A stretch of 5,554 nucleotides of DNA from an uncultured Helicobacter sp. (GTDB lineage: Bacteria; Campylobacterota; Campylobacteria; Campylobacterales; Helicobacteraceae). The position numbers were made by a program, and so were the translations under genes. The stretch is from assembly GCA_944325475.1 (NCBI GenBank), contig CALVAF010000019.1, positions 1-5,554 of the forward strand, written 5' to 3'. Below are positions 1-5,554 of this stretch, piece after piece. Numbering within the stretch: the stretch's first letter is position 1; every line of letters begins with the position of its first letter. The notes beneath the pieces were generated by a model. That model was not told where the DNA came from, made no database searches, and saw only the letters and a list, made by a program, of their open reading frames with translations.

Positions 1-22
1 GACGATTTGGTGGGATTAATTT

Positions 23-80
23 GCATTGGTGAGTGCTTCACACACGCATTTTGGTGCCTTTGTAATGAGGCAGTGGGAAC
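23..80. repeat. Possible partner copy of the intergenic repeat at 3642-3675
   Basis: Two blocks (23-35 and 61-80) recur in the same order and orientation before hemW, but here they are separated by 25 extra bases. The 1-196 region otherwise shows only the ppk promoter. An open frame runs from the left edge to 204, but it crosses the promoter and overlaps the ppk start, and it has no recognisable protein character. Confidence 0.3.
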
Positions 81-165
81 TTCTATTTTCTTGATTATTT
101 CTCATAGTAAAAATTTCTCAATAAAGAAATTGCCAAAACTTGTAGTGATTTTATCGAGGCTAGGG

Positions 166-171
166 TATAAT
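166..171 (+). promoter_or_regulatory. Probable sigma-70 -10 box of ppk
   Basis: A perfect TATAAT preceded by GGG lies 25 bp before the ppk start codon, giving an expected transcription start near 178 and a very short leader. No good -35 hexamer is present at 16-18 bp; TTGTAG at 140-145 is too far away. That agrees with the known Helicobacter/Campylobacter pattern, in which the -10 box dominates. It probably drives ppk and perhaps the two genes behind it. Confidence 0.65.
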
Positions 172-183
172 TGTAAAAAGCAC

Positions 184-191
184 AAAAGAGG
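184..191 (+). promoter_or_regulatory. Ribosome binding site of ppk
   Basis: AAAAGAGG sits 5 bases before ATG 197. It is purine-rich, correctly spaced, and supports the choice of that start codon. Confidence 0.7.
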
Positions 192-196
192 TCAAA

Positions 197-2293
197 ATGT
201 CTAATAAACTCAAAGAAGCAAGTCATTTTATCAATCGAGAATTGTCATGGTTGCGGTTTAATACGCGTGTTTTAAGTGAGGCACAAAACCCAAATAATCC
301 GCTTTTAGAGCGTTTGAAATTCCTTGCAATTTATGGGACCAATTTAGATGAATTTTATATGGTGAGAGTAGCTGGGCTAAAGCGACTTTATGCTGCTAGA
401 ATCACTGAAAGTGGTGCAGATAGGCTAACGCCAAAGGAGCAACTAGAGGAGATTAGAAGCTATCTTAAAAAAGAGAAAAAATTGCTTGAATCTTGCTATT
501 TTGAAATCAAAGAGAAGCTAAGTAAGCTTGGACTTTGTATCAAAACTTATAAGGAGACTAATAAAGAGCAGCAAAAGCAGCTACAAGAATATTTTATCAA
601 TCATCTCTATCCTATTGTTGTGCCTATTGCTGTGGATGCCACGCACCCTTTCCCACACCTCAATAACCTTAGCTATGTCCTAGCCCTCAAACTCCAAAGT
701 ATTGATAATCCAAACGAGATTAAGTTTGGAATGACACGCATTTCACGAATGCTTCCGGGGTTTATCAAACTAGGGGATGCTTATGTGCTAACTGATAGCG
801 TGGTGGCAGAATTCACAAGTGAGCTATTTCCGGGGTTTTCTGTGCTTAGCTGGAGTGCATTTAGGGTGACAAGAAATGCGGATATGGAGATTGAAGAAGA
901 AGAGGGCGATGACTTTATGGCATTAATGACAGAGGGTTTGAAATCTCGCAGAAAAGGCGAGATTATCCGCTTAGAGATTAGCAAAACAGATGATGAGGAG
1001 TTAAAGCGATTCATTACTAATTATATTCCAGTTTCAAGCGAGGATATTTATGAATGTGAATTGCCGATGAATTCTAGCATTTTGTGGGAGATTGTAGGGA
1101 ATAAAAATTTCGCACAGCTCACTTTCCCAAACTACACACCCAAGATTCTGCCCCCGCTTGATTCTAATGCCAATATTTTTTCGATTTTAGATTCCCAAGA
1201 TGTGTTGTTATTTCAGCCTTATGAGAGTTTTGACCCAGTGGTAAATTTTATCCAAAGTGCTGCTAAGGATCCTGATGTGTTTTCAATTCGTATGACGCTT
1301 TATCGTGTGGGCAAAAATTCCCCGATTGTCAAAGCGCTCATTGAAGCGGCTGAAAATGGTAAGCAAGTCACAGCATTAGTGGAGTTAAAGGCAAGGTTTG
1401 ATGAGGAGAATAATCTACATTGGGCAAAGGTGCTAGAGGGGGCTGGAGCGCATGTGATTTATGGAGTGCCGGGGCTAAAGGTGCATGCTAAGATTGCTTT
1501 GGTGATTAAAAGTATCGGCAAGGAGCTGCGTGAGTATGTGCATCTAAGCACGGGGAATTACAACACAAGCAGTGCAAAAATTTACACGGACATTAGCTAT
1601 ATGACTTCTAAAAAGGAATTTACCAAAGATGCGACAAAATTTTTCCACAATCTCTCTGGATTCTCGCACAAATCAAGGTTAAATACGTTGCTTGCAGCAC
1701 CTTTGCAAATCAAGCCAAAGATTTTAGAGCTGATTGAAAATGAGGCTAAAATGGGAAGCGAGGGGCGGATTATTTTAAAGGCAAATTCGATTGTGGATAC
1801 AGATGTGATTGTGGCGCTTTATAAGGCGTCAAATGCGGGGGTGAAGATTGATCTAATTGTGCGGGGGATTTGCTCTTTGAAGCCCAAAGTTGCTGGAGTG
1901 AGTGAGAATATCCGTGTGATTTCTATTGTGGGGAAATACTTAGAGCATGCTAGAATCTACTATTTCAAACATGCAAAACCACAGATTTATTTTGCAAGTG
2001 CGGATTTGATGCCAAGGAATTTGGAGCGGAGAGTGGAGCTGATGACACCGATTTTTGATGAAGCTTTAGCCGATAAACTTTTTGGAATCATACGCTTACA
2101 AAGTGAGGATAATACAAATGCCCATGAGCTGCAAGAAAATGGGGAGTATCAAAAGCTTTCTTCTAATGGCAAAAGCATTAATAGCCAAAAGATTTTGGAG
2201 GATTATACCAACTCCACTTACACTTCTTTGAAACGTGAGGAGGAGGAAGTCAAGGCAAAGCGGCTTGCAAGGCGTATGTTTAGGGAGAGTTAG
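197..2293 (+). CDS. ppk: Polyphosphate kinase 1 (PPK1)
   Basis: PPK1 (EC 2.7.4.1) reversibly polymerises the terminal phosphate of ATP into inorganic polyphosphate, a store and stress molecule, at the inner membrane/cytosol. The 698-residue product is close to the usual length (E. coli about 688) and covers all four domains. The N domain begins with the FINRELSWLRFN motif and has NLDEF at 49-53 (nucleotide contact). The head domain spans about 106-315. C1 contains FDEENN at 401-406 and GLKVHAK at 426-432, whose His430 corresponds to the autophosphorylated histidine (E. coli His435). C2 contains STGNYN near 451, VRGICSL near 555, YLEH at 581-584 (second essential histidine, E. coli His592) and PRNLERRVE at 606-614. 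The catalytic residues checked are present and no frameshift is seen. A small oddity is Leu604 in SADLMPRN, where many homologues have Trp. The ATG is set by the Shine-Dalgarno sequence and promoter just upstream. The gene is followed by proA after 91 bp on the same strand. Confidence 0.97.
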   Translation: MSNKLKEASHFINRELSWLRFNTRVLSEAQNPNNPLLERLKFLAIYGTNLDEFYMVRVAGLKRLYAARITESGADRLTPKEQLEEIRSYLKKEKKLLESCYFEIKEKLSKLGLCIKTYKETNKEQQKQLQEYFINHLYPIVVPIAVDATHPFPHLNNLSYVLALKLQSIDNPNEIKFGMTRISRMLPGFIKLGDAYVLTDSVVAEFTSELFPGFSVLSWSAFRVTRNADMEIEEEEGDDFMALMTEGLKSRRKGEIIRLEISKTDDEELKRFITNYIPVSSEDIYECELPMNSSILWEIVGNKNFAQLTFPNYTPKILPPLDSNANIFSILDSQDVLLFQPYESFDPVVNFIQSAAKDPDVFSIRMTLYRVGKNSPIVKALIEAAENGKQVTALVELKARFDEENNLHWAKVLEGAGAHVIYGVPGLKVHAKIALVIKSIGKELREYVHLSTGNYNTSSAKIYTDISYMTSKKEFTKDATKFFHNLSGFSHKSRLNTLLAAPLQIKPKILELIENEAKMGSEGRIILKANSIVDTDVIVALYKASNAGVKIDLIVRGICSLKPKVAGVSENIRVISIVGKYLEHARIYYFKHAKPQIYFASADLMPRNLERRVELMTPIFDEALADKLFGIIRLQSEDNTNAHELQENGEYQKLSSNGKSINSQKILEDYTNSTYTSLKREEEEVKAKRLARRMFRES

Positions 2294-2373
2294 GGTGTTT
2301 AGGTAATAGTAAATTGGGGAAATGATGATTTTAAGGGGAAGCAAAGAGGTGTGGGAAACGAGATTTAAGAATT

Positions 2374-2380
2374 AAAGGGG
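2374..2380 (+). promoter_or_regulatory. Ribosome binding site of proA
   Basis: AAAGGGG lies 4 bases before ATG 2385. It overlaps the stop codon (2373-2375) of a 17-codon open frame starting at ATG 2322, an arrangement that could allow translational coupling; that role is inference only. Confidence 0.6.
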
Positions 2381-2384
2381 ATTT

Positions 2385-3638
2385 ATGAAACTTTTTGAAA
2401 TTTTAAAAAAGGCAAAAGAAGTAAAGGCTTGTGTGAGGAAGATTCCGCATTCTATAAGGCAGGAGTTTTTGAGAGAATGCGCTAATGAGCTAGAAACACA
2501 AAGTAAGGAGATTTTAGAAGCGAATTTTAAAGATTTGCAAAATGCCAAGAATTTTGCGCTTTCTGCTTCGATGCAAGAGCGATTGTTATTAAATGAAATG
2601 AGGATTTTTGCTATGGCAAAGTCATTGCGCCAGATAGCCGATTTCCCTGACCCGCTAAATAAGATTCTAGGAGGATTTTGCAATGCTAAAGGCTTGGAGA
2701 TACAAAAGGTAAGTGTGCCGCTTGGGGTGGTGGGAATCATCTATGAATCACGCCCAAATGTCACGAGTGATACGGCTGGGCTGTGCTTTAAAAGTGGGAA
2801 TGTGTGTGTGCTAAAGGGGGGTAAGGAAGCACGCAATTCTAATGAAGCTATCGTGCGGGTGTTTCATAGGGTTTTGGAGAGATTTCAGATTCCACAAGAA
2901 GCCATTGTGTTGCTCTCTTGTGAGCGGGAGGAACTAAAGGAATTGCTGGGTGCTAGGGAATATGTCGATTTACTCATTCCACGTGGTGGGGAAGGGCTGA
3001 TAAAATTTGTAAGCGAGCATGCAAAAATCCCGGTTATCAAGCAAGATAAGGGGGTTTGTCATATTTTTGCACATTCTAGCTGCAAGATAGAACAATCCAT
3101 AGCCGTGGTCGTGAATGCTAAAACTTCATGCCCTAGTGTGTGTAATGCGTGTGAGACGCTGCTTATTGATTCTAGTTTTGCAGGTGAGTTTTTGCCTAAG
3201 GTGGCTAGGGCGTTGGCACAGAAGGGGACAATTTTAAAGGGTTGTGAAGAATCATGTGCGATTTTAATGGAATGTGGAATCCCCTGTGACCTAATCCCGC
3301 TAGAAGATTACCATAAAGAATATAATGAGAATATTTTAAATCTTAGAATCGTATGCGGGTTGCAAGGGGCGCTAGAGCATATAGCTAAGTTTAGTAGCGG
3401 GCATAGCGAGGCGATTTTGTGCGAGGATTATAGCGTTGCAGAGGAGTTTTTGGAATGTGTGGATAGCGCGTGTGTGTATGTCAATGCTTCCACGCGATTT
3501 AGCGATGGGGGTGAGTTTGGCTATGGAGCGGAAGTGGGGATTTCTACTTCTAAGCTACATGCTAGGGGTCCTATGGGTGTGGATTGCCTCACAAGCTACA
3601 AATACAAGATTCGAGGCAAGGGGCAGATAAGAGAGTAG
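2385..3638 (+). CDS. proA: Gamma-glutamyl phosphate reductase (glutamate-5-semialdehyde dehydrogenase)
   Basis: ProA (EC 1.2.1.41) is the second enzyme of proline synthesis: it reduces gamma-glutamyl phosphate, made by ProB, to glutamate-5-semialdehyde using NADPH, in the cytosol. The 417-residue product matches the family length (E. coli 417). Visible family motifs are PLGVVGIIYESRPNV at 112-126, KGGKEARNSN at 144-153, the RGGEGLI loop at 200-206, and NAKTSCPSVCNACETLL at 244-260. In the last motif, Cys253 aligns with the catalytic cysteine that forms the thiohemiacetal. The C-terminal signature GAEVGISTSKLHARGPMG is at 381-398. This is a member of the aldehyde dehydrogenase superfamily and no key residue checked is missing. 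ATG 2385 is preceded by a good AAAGGGG. ProB is not in the window. A G6 run (2816-2821) just after (TG)5 lies in the coding sequence but is short for phase variation. Confidence 0.97.
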   Translation: MKLFEILKKAKEVKACVRKIPHSIRQEFLRECANELETQSKEILEANFKDLQNAKNFALSASMQERLLLNEMRIFAMAKSLRQIADFPDPLNKILGGFCNAKGLEIQKVSVPLGVVGIIYESRPNVTSDTAGLCFKSGNVCVLKGGKEARNSNEAIVRVFHRVLERFQIPQEAIVLLSCEREELKELLGAREYVDLLIPRGGEGLIKFVSEHAKIPVIKQDKGVCHIFAHSSCKIEQSIAVVVNAKTSCPSVCNACETLLIDSSFAGEFLPKVARALAQKGTILKGCEESCAILMECGIPCDLIPLEDYHKEYNENILNLRIVCGLQGALEHIAKFSSGHSEAILCEDYSVAEEFLECVDSACVYVNASTRFSDGGEFGYGAEVGISTSKLHARGPMGVDCLTSYKYKIRGKGQIRE

Positions 3639-3641
3639 TAA

Positions 3642-3675
3642 GCATTGGCTAAGTGTGAAATGAGGCTGTGGAAAT
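3642..3675. repeat. Intergenic sequence resembling the one at 23-80
   Basis: The proA-hemW gap contains GCATTGGCTAAGTG (3642-3655) followed at once by TGAAATGAGGCTGTGGAAAT (3656-3675). The region before ppk contains GCATTGGTGAGTG (23-35) and, 25 bp later, TGTAATGAGGCAGTGGGAAC (61-80), which matches the second block at 16-17 of 20 positions and in the same order. This may be a short dispersed intergenic repeat with an insertion or deletion between the two blocks. Chance similarity is not excluded. Confidence 0.3.
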
Positions 3676-3773
3676 AGGGGATTTTGGGATTAAAAAATGG
3701 GAATGGAAAAAATGAAATCAGAAAAGTTAGAATCAAAAGTTGTTGGTTTGGGGTTTTAGGCTTGGAAGTTTCA

Positions 3774-4823
3774 GTGTATTTACATATTCCTTTTTGCGAT
3801 AGCAAGTGTGGGTATTGTGCGTTTAATTCTAAAACTAATAAGAATCATCTAAAAACGCAGTATATGCAGGTTTTGAGTGAGGATTTACAGCGGAAACTGC
3901 TAGAATTTGGAATCTGTGGGGTTACTTCTCTTTATATTGGTGGGGGGACGCCAAGTGTGGTAGAGTCGCAGCAATACCGCAAAATTTTTGAGATTTTGGA
4001 ACCTTATTTGGTGGAGAATGCAGAGATCAACATCGAGGCTAATCCTAATTCTCTAACTTTGGAGTGGATTAGGGATTTGAAGCAAATGGGGGTTAATCGC
4101 CTAAGTCTTGGGGTGCAGAGCTTTTTTGCAGAAAAATTGCGATTTTTGGAGCGCACACATAGGCAAGATTCAGTGTTTTTGGCAATTGACAATGCTATCA
4201 AAGTGGGCTTGGAGAATCTCAGTATTGATTTGATTTATGGCACGCCTTTTTGTAATGAAGAGATTTTGATTCAAGAAGTGCAAATGGCTTCTAAACTACC
4301 AATTAATCATATTTCAGCCTATCAGCTTAGTATTGATGAGGGCAGTCGATTTTTCGTGCAGCAAAAGAGTGAGTTTAGCGGCGAGTTTGCTGGGTTTGCG
4401 AGTATGGGGCATTTTGTGAAAGACAAGCTAGAGGGGGCTGGGTTTTTGCGATATGAAGTGAGTAATTATGCTCGTCCCTACCAATCAAAACATAACTTGG
4501 CTTATTGGGAGCAGAGAGATTATTTGGGGCTTGGCGCTGGTGGGGTAGGCTGTGTGGGCGGAGTTAGGAGCTATGGGGCTTGTGAGATTGAGGCATATTT
4601 GAGTGGGGCAGAGGGGAAAAGGGAGATTTTAAGTCAATCGGATTTGGATTTGGAGCATTTGTTTTTGGGATTTCGCTCTTGTGTGGGGGTGCTAGAAGAG
4701 AGGGTTTGTAAAAAGCAGAGATTGGAAGTTTTGTTAAATGAAAATAAGGTGGAGAGGAGAGGGGGCAGAATCTATGCGGTGGATTATTTTTTGGGAGATG
4801 AGTTGGCTTTGTTTTTGTGCTAA
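3774..4823 (+). CDS. hemW: HemW, radical-SAM heme chaperone (formerly annotated as HemN-like)
   Basis: HemW is a radical-SAM protein that binds heme and is thought to pass it to membrane respiratory enzymes. It was long misannotated as oxygen-independent coproporphyrinogen III oxidase. From GTG 3774 the product has 349 residues. It shows the [4Fe-4S] motif CDSKCGYC (Cys8, Cys12, Cys15), GGGTPS at 56-61 (SAM binding), EANP at 88-91, SLGVQSF at 111-117, DLIYGTP at 152-158, HISAYQL at 179-185, YEVSNYARP at 227-235 and DYLGLGAGG at 249-257. HNLAYW at 240-245 fits the HNxxYW motif linked to heme binding in HemW and argues for HemW over HemN. A short HemN_C-type tail follows. No ATG is in frame at the N-terminus. 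GTG 3774 places the protein start at the conserved YLHIPFC and has GGAAG 5 bases upstream. TTG 3762 (GGGG at 3750-3753) is a close alternative, and TTG 3684 would add 30 atypical residues. The start is less certain than the identity. Confidence 0.93.
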   Translation: MYLHIPFCDSKCGYCAFNSKTNKNHLKTQYMQVLSEDLQRKLLEFGICGVTSLYIGGGTPSVVESQQYRKIFEILEPYLVENAEINIEANPNSLTLEWIRDLKQMGVNRLSLGVQSFFAEKLRFLERTHRQDSVFLAIDNAIKVGLENLSIDLIYGTPFCNEEILIQEVQMASKLPINHISAYQLSIDEGSRFFVQQKSEFSGEFAGFASMGHFVKDKLEGAGFLRYEVSNYARPYQSKHNLAYWEQRDYLGLGAGGVGCVGGVRSYGACEIEAYLSGAEGKREILSQSDLDLEHLFLGFRSCVGVLEERVCKKQRLEVLLNENKVERRGGRIYAVDYFLGDELALFLC

Positions 4824-4835
4824 GGTTGTCCTTGT

Positions 4836-4853
4836 ATGAGGCTTTAGCCTCAT
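4836..4853 (+). terminator. Perfect hairpin just after hemW
   Basis: ATGAGGC and GCCTCAT form a perfect 7-bp stem around a TTTA loop, starting 12 bases after the hemW stop. The position fits a transcription terminator, but no T-run follows (GGATTGCC instead), so it is not a canonical intrinsic terminator. It could equally be part of the intergenic repeat that overlaps its right arm. Confidence 0.35.
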
Positions 4854-4973
4854 GGATTGCCATAGCGATTCATTCATACCTGCAAATCCATGATTAATAA
4901 AATCTTTGTGGTTTCCACTTCAGCCTTGTTAGGGTGTTTTCTTGTCATGGATTGTTTTACCCTTTGCAATGAC
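4850..4973. repeat. Cluster of TCATGGATT repeats (two direct, one inverted)
   Basis: TCATGGATTG occurs exactly at 4850-4859 and 4945-4954, and its inverse AATCCATGA at 4885-4893, so the middle copy can pair with either outer copy. The last copy sits in GTCATGGATTG followed by GCAATGAC (4966-4973), with GTC/GAC and ATTG/CAAT complementarity. Read on the - strand, the CATTGC...CAATCCATGAC layout resembles degenerate palindromic intergenic elements that I recall from several Helicobacter genomes. That resemblance is recall, not a search result. No coding frame is seen here. Confidence 0.5.
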
Positions 4974-4990
4974 ACAGTAGAATCCACCCT

Positions 4991-5012
4991 TGATTCCACC
5001 ATTTTAGAATCA
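4991..5012. repeat. Short inverted repeat TGATTC/GAATCA
   Basis: A 6-bp inverted repeat (4991-4996 with 5007-5012) has a 10-base loop. GAATCCACC-like words also recur here (4980-4987 and 4993-5000). It may be the tail of the repeat cluster to its left. There is no T-run on either side to suggest a terminator. Confidence 0.25.
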
Positions 5013-5059
5013 TTCAAACAAATTTAAGGCTTAATTTAAAATAAAATTACTCATGCCAA

Positions 5060-5402
5060 TTACCCTAACTTCCCTAGCCTCATAATTTCTTGCATTAATA
5101 GTAACCTTAATACTCATTGGGCTGGTTTAAAAACAAATCCGCATATTCAAGCTTTTTGTAATTCCTACTAAAAGAGTTTTTGTGGTGATGAAAAGACTGG
5201 CTTTGATGGCTTGTCTTTTTCATTTAAGGTGTTTTTGCGTGGTATCAAACAGCTTGTATTTTGCCTTAAAGCCTCTTCCATTAGTTTTTTTGAGTTTGTT
5301 TTTATTCCCAAGATTTTAGTGTATAGCTTAGGATTGGTATTTTCACACAACACCATTTTCAATCAAAGTTTTTCTATTTAAAATTAAAGCGCTTTGATTC
5401 AT
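5060..5402 (-). pseudogene. Possible decayed gene of unknown family, three frameshifts
   Basis: Four - strand reading frames overlap or abut end to end and together give a plausible protein of about 113 residues. Segment 1, from ATG 5402-5400, reads MNQSALILNRKTLIENGVV and stops at 5343. Segment 2 (frame ending at 5168) carries KLYTKILGIKTNSKKLMEEA. Segment 3 (frame ending at 5107) carries KKLEYADLFLNQPNE. Segment 4 (ending at 5060) carries LLLMQEIMRLGKLG. A single-base shift at each junction would join them; the second junction lies in A5/T4 runs, where indels are common. Segment 3 alone could instead be a separate 38-codon ORF (5107-5223), but it has no good ribosome site. An AT-rich -10-like CATAAAAT lies about 18 bases before ATG 5402. 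I recognise no family. The reading depends on my joining frames, so it is tentative. Confidence 0.3.
5361..5399. repeat. 8-bp inverted repeat containing a 10-bp palindrome
   Basis: AATCAAAG (5361-5368) is the exact inverse of CTTTGATT (5392-5399). The right arm overlaps the perfect palindrome AAAGCGCTTT (5386-5395). It lies at the 5' end of the suspected - strand gene fossil, so it could be an old operator or an element end, or simply chance in AT-rich DNA. Confidence 0.35.
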
Positions 5403-5425
5403 TTTAAAATTTCTTCTTTATTTTA

Positions 5426-5434
5426 TGCTAAATT
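5426..5434 (+). promoter_or_regulatory. Possible extended -10 promoter, + strand
   Basis: TGC followed by TAAATT forms an extended -10-like element (4 of 6 to TATAAT) behind a T-rich tract (5402-5425), as in Helicobacter promoters. It would start transcription near 5441, about 50 bases before the partial frame at 5491. AT-rich DNA yields such matches often. Confidence 0.2.
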
Positions 5435-5480
5435 CTTTTTAAACTAAAAAAGTTATTTAAAGAAAGAGAAGAGATTATAG

Positions 5481-5527
5481 ATTGGTATGAGTGGCAAATA
5501 GAGATAAAAGAATTGGTATAGTCAAAT
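5481..5527 (+). repeat. Imperfect direct repeat, 31-bp period
   Basis: ATTGGTATgAGTggCAAAT (5481-5499) recurs as ATTGGTATAGTCAAAT (5512-5527), differing only by the lower-case bases. The core ATTGGTAT appears a third time at 5333-5340. With two close copies this could be a protein-binding site or a small duplication; there are too few copies to call iterons. Confidence 0.35.
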
Positions 5528-5554
5528 CCTTAAATAACAAAATAAATTATCCAT
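5491..5554 (+). CDS. Possible start of a gene running off the right edge (hypothetical)
   Basis: From GTG 5491 the frame is open to the window end: 21 codons with a protein-like mix, including ANRDKRIGIVK then SLNNKINYP. A stop (TGA) is directly upstream, so GTG would be the first available start. No good Shine-Dalgarno is adjacent: the purine tract GAGAAGAG (5466-5473) is 17 bases away. No family is recognisable from so few residues, and the frame may be spurious. Confidence 0.2.
   Translation, partial: MANRDKRIGIVKSLNNKINYP

Noticed and set aside
140..145. TTGTAG as a -35 box for ppk
   Set aside because: The spacing to the -10 box is 20 bp, too long for a standard sigma-70 promoter, and this lineage usually lacks a -35 requirement.
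1..204. Open + strand frame from the left edge to 204, overlapping the ppk start by 8 bases
   Set aside because: It runs through the ppk -10 box and ribosome site, has only a TTG start, and its Cys/Ile-rich translation resembles no known protein. It could only be real as the end of an upstream gene, for which there is no evidence.
781..1014. 77-codon - strand frame inside ppk
   Set aside because: It is a serine-rich antisense shadow of the well-supported ppk coding frame.
2372..2740. 122-codon - strand frame opposite proA
   Set aside because: It is antisense to conserved proA sequence, with no family character and no regulatory signals of its own.
2801..2821. (TG)5 followed closely by G6 in proA as a phase-variation tract
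   Set aside because: Both runs are short compared with known phase-variable tracts, and the residues encoded belong to conserved proA sequence.
3596..3805. 69-codon - strand frame across the proA-hemW gap
   Set aside because: It overlaps the end of proA and the hemW N-terminus; its Phe/Pro-rich translation looks like the reverse of purine-rich DNA.
4564..4863. 99-codon - strand frame opposite the end of hemW
   Set aside because: Its proline/serine/histidine-rich composition is typical of an antisense shadow, and the + strand carries conserved hemW sequence.
4978..5012. Frequent TAGAATC/GATTCTA words across the window as a functional site
   Set aside because: They occur in both genes and spacers in either orientation, so they look like a genome-wide word preference and not a local element.
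4824..5554. CRISPR array, tRNA or other RNA gene in the gene-poor right end
   Set aside because: No regularly spaced repeats of CRISPR length and no cloverleaf or other recognisable RNA structure could be found by eye.

Overview
The window looks like a chromosomal segment from an epsilonproteobacterium (Campylobacterota), most likely a Helicobacter. The reasons are AT-rich coding DNA, protein sequences of Helicobacter/Campylobacter type, a TATAAT -10 box without a clear -35 box, and tight same-strand gene packing. The genus is an inference from recall of these families; no search was run.

Layout: positions 1-196 are a leader region with a good -10 element (166-171) and Shine-Dalgarno sequence. 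Three intact genes follow on the + strand: ppk (197-2293, polyphosphate kinase 1), proA (2385-3638, gamma-glutamyl phosphate reductase) and hemW (about 3774-4823, radical-SAM heme chaperone). The gaps are 91 and about 135 bp, with no convincing terminator or strong internal promoter, so co-transcription from the ppk promoter is plausible. The three products serve different processes (polyphosphate storage/stress, proline synthesis, heme delivery). The cluster therefore looks like ordinary housekeeping co-transcription rather than one pathway.

The last 730 bp (4824-5554) hold no intact gene. They begin with a perfect 7-bp hairpin right after hemW and a cluster of three copies of the 9-mer TCATGGATT (two direct, one inverted), which resembles a decayed intergenic repeat. 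Next comes a stretch on the - strand (5402 down to 5060) where four short reading frames join, through three apparent frameshifts, into one protein-like sequence of about 113 residues. This is probably a gene fossil of unknown family. The right end is very AT-rich and carries an inverted repeat, an imperfect direct repeat and a possible new + strand gene start running off the window.

No clearly new biological system is visible. The points most worth checking are the gene fossil, the alternative-pairing repeat cluster, and a short sequence shared by the gaps before ppk and hemW.
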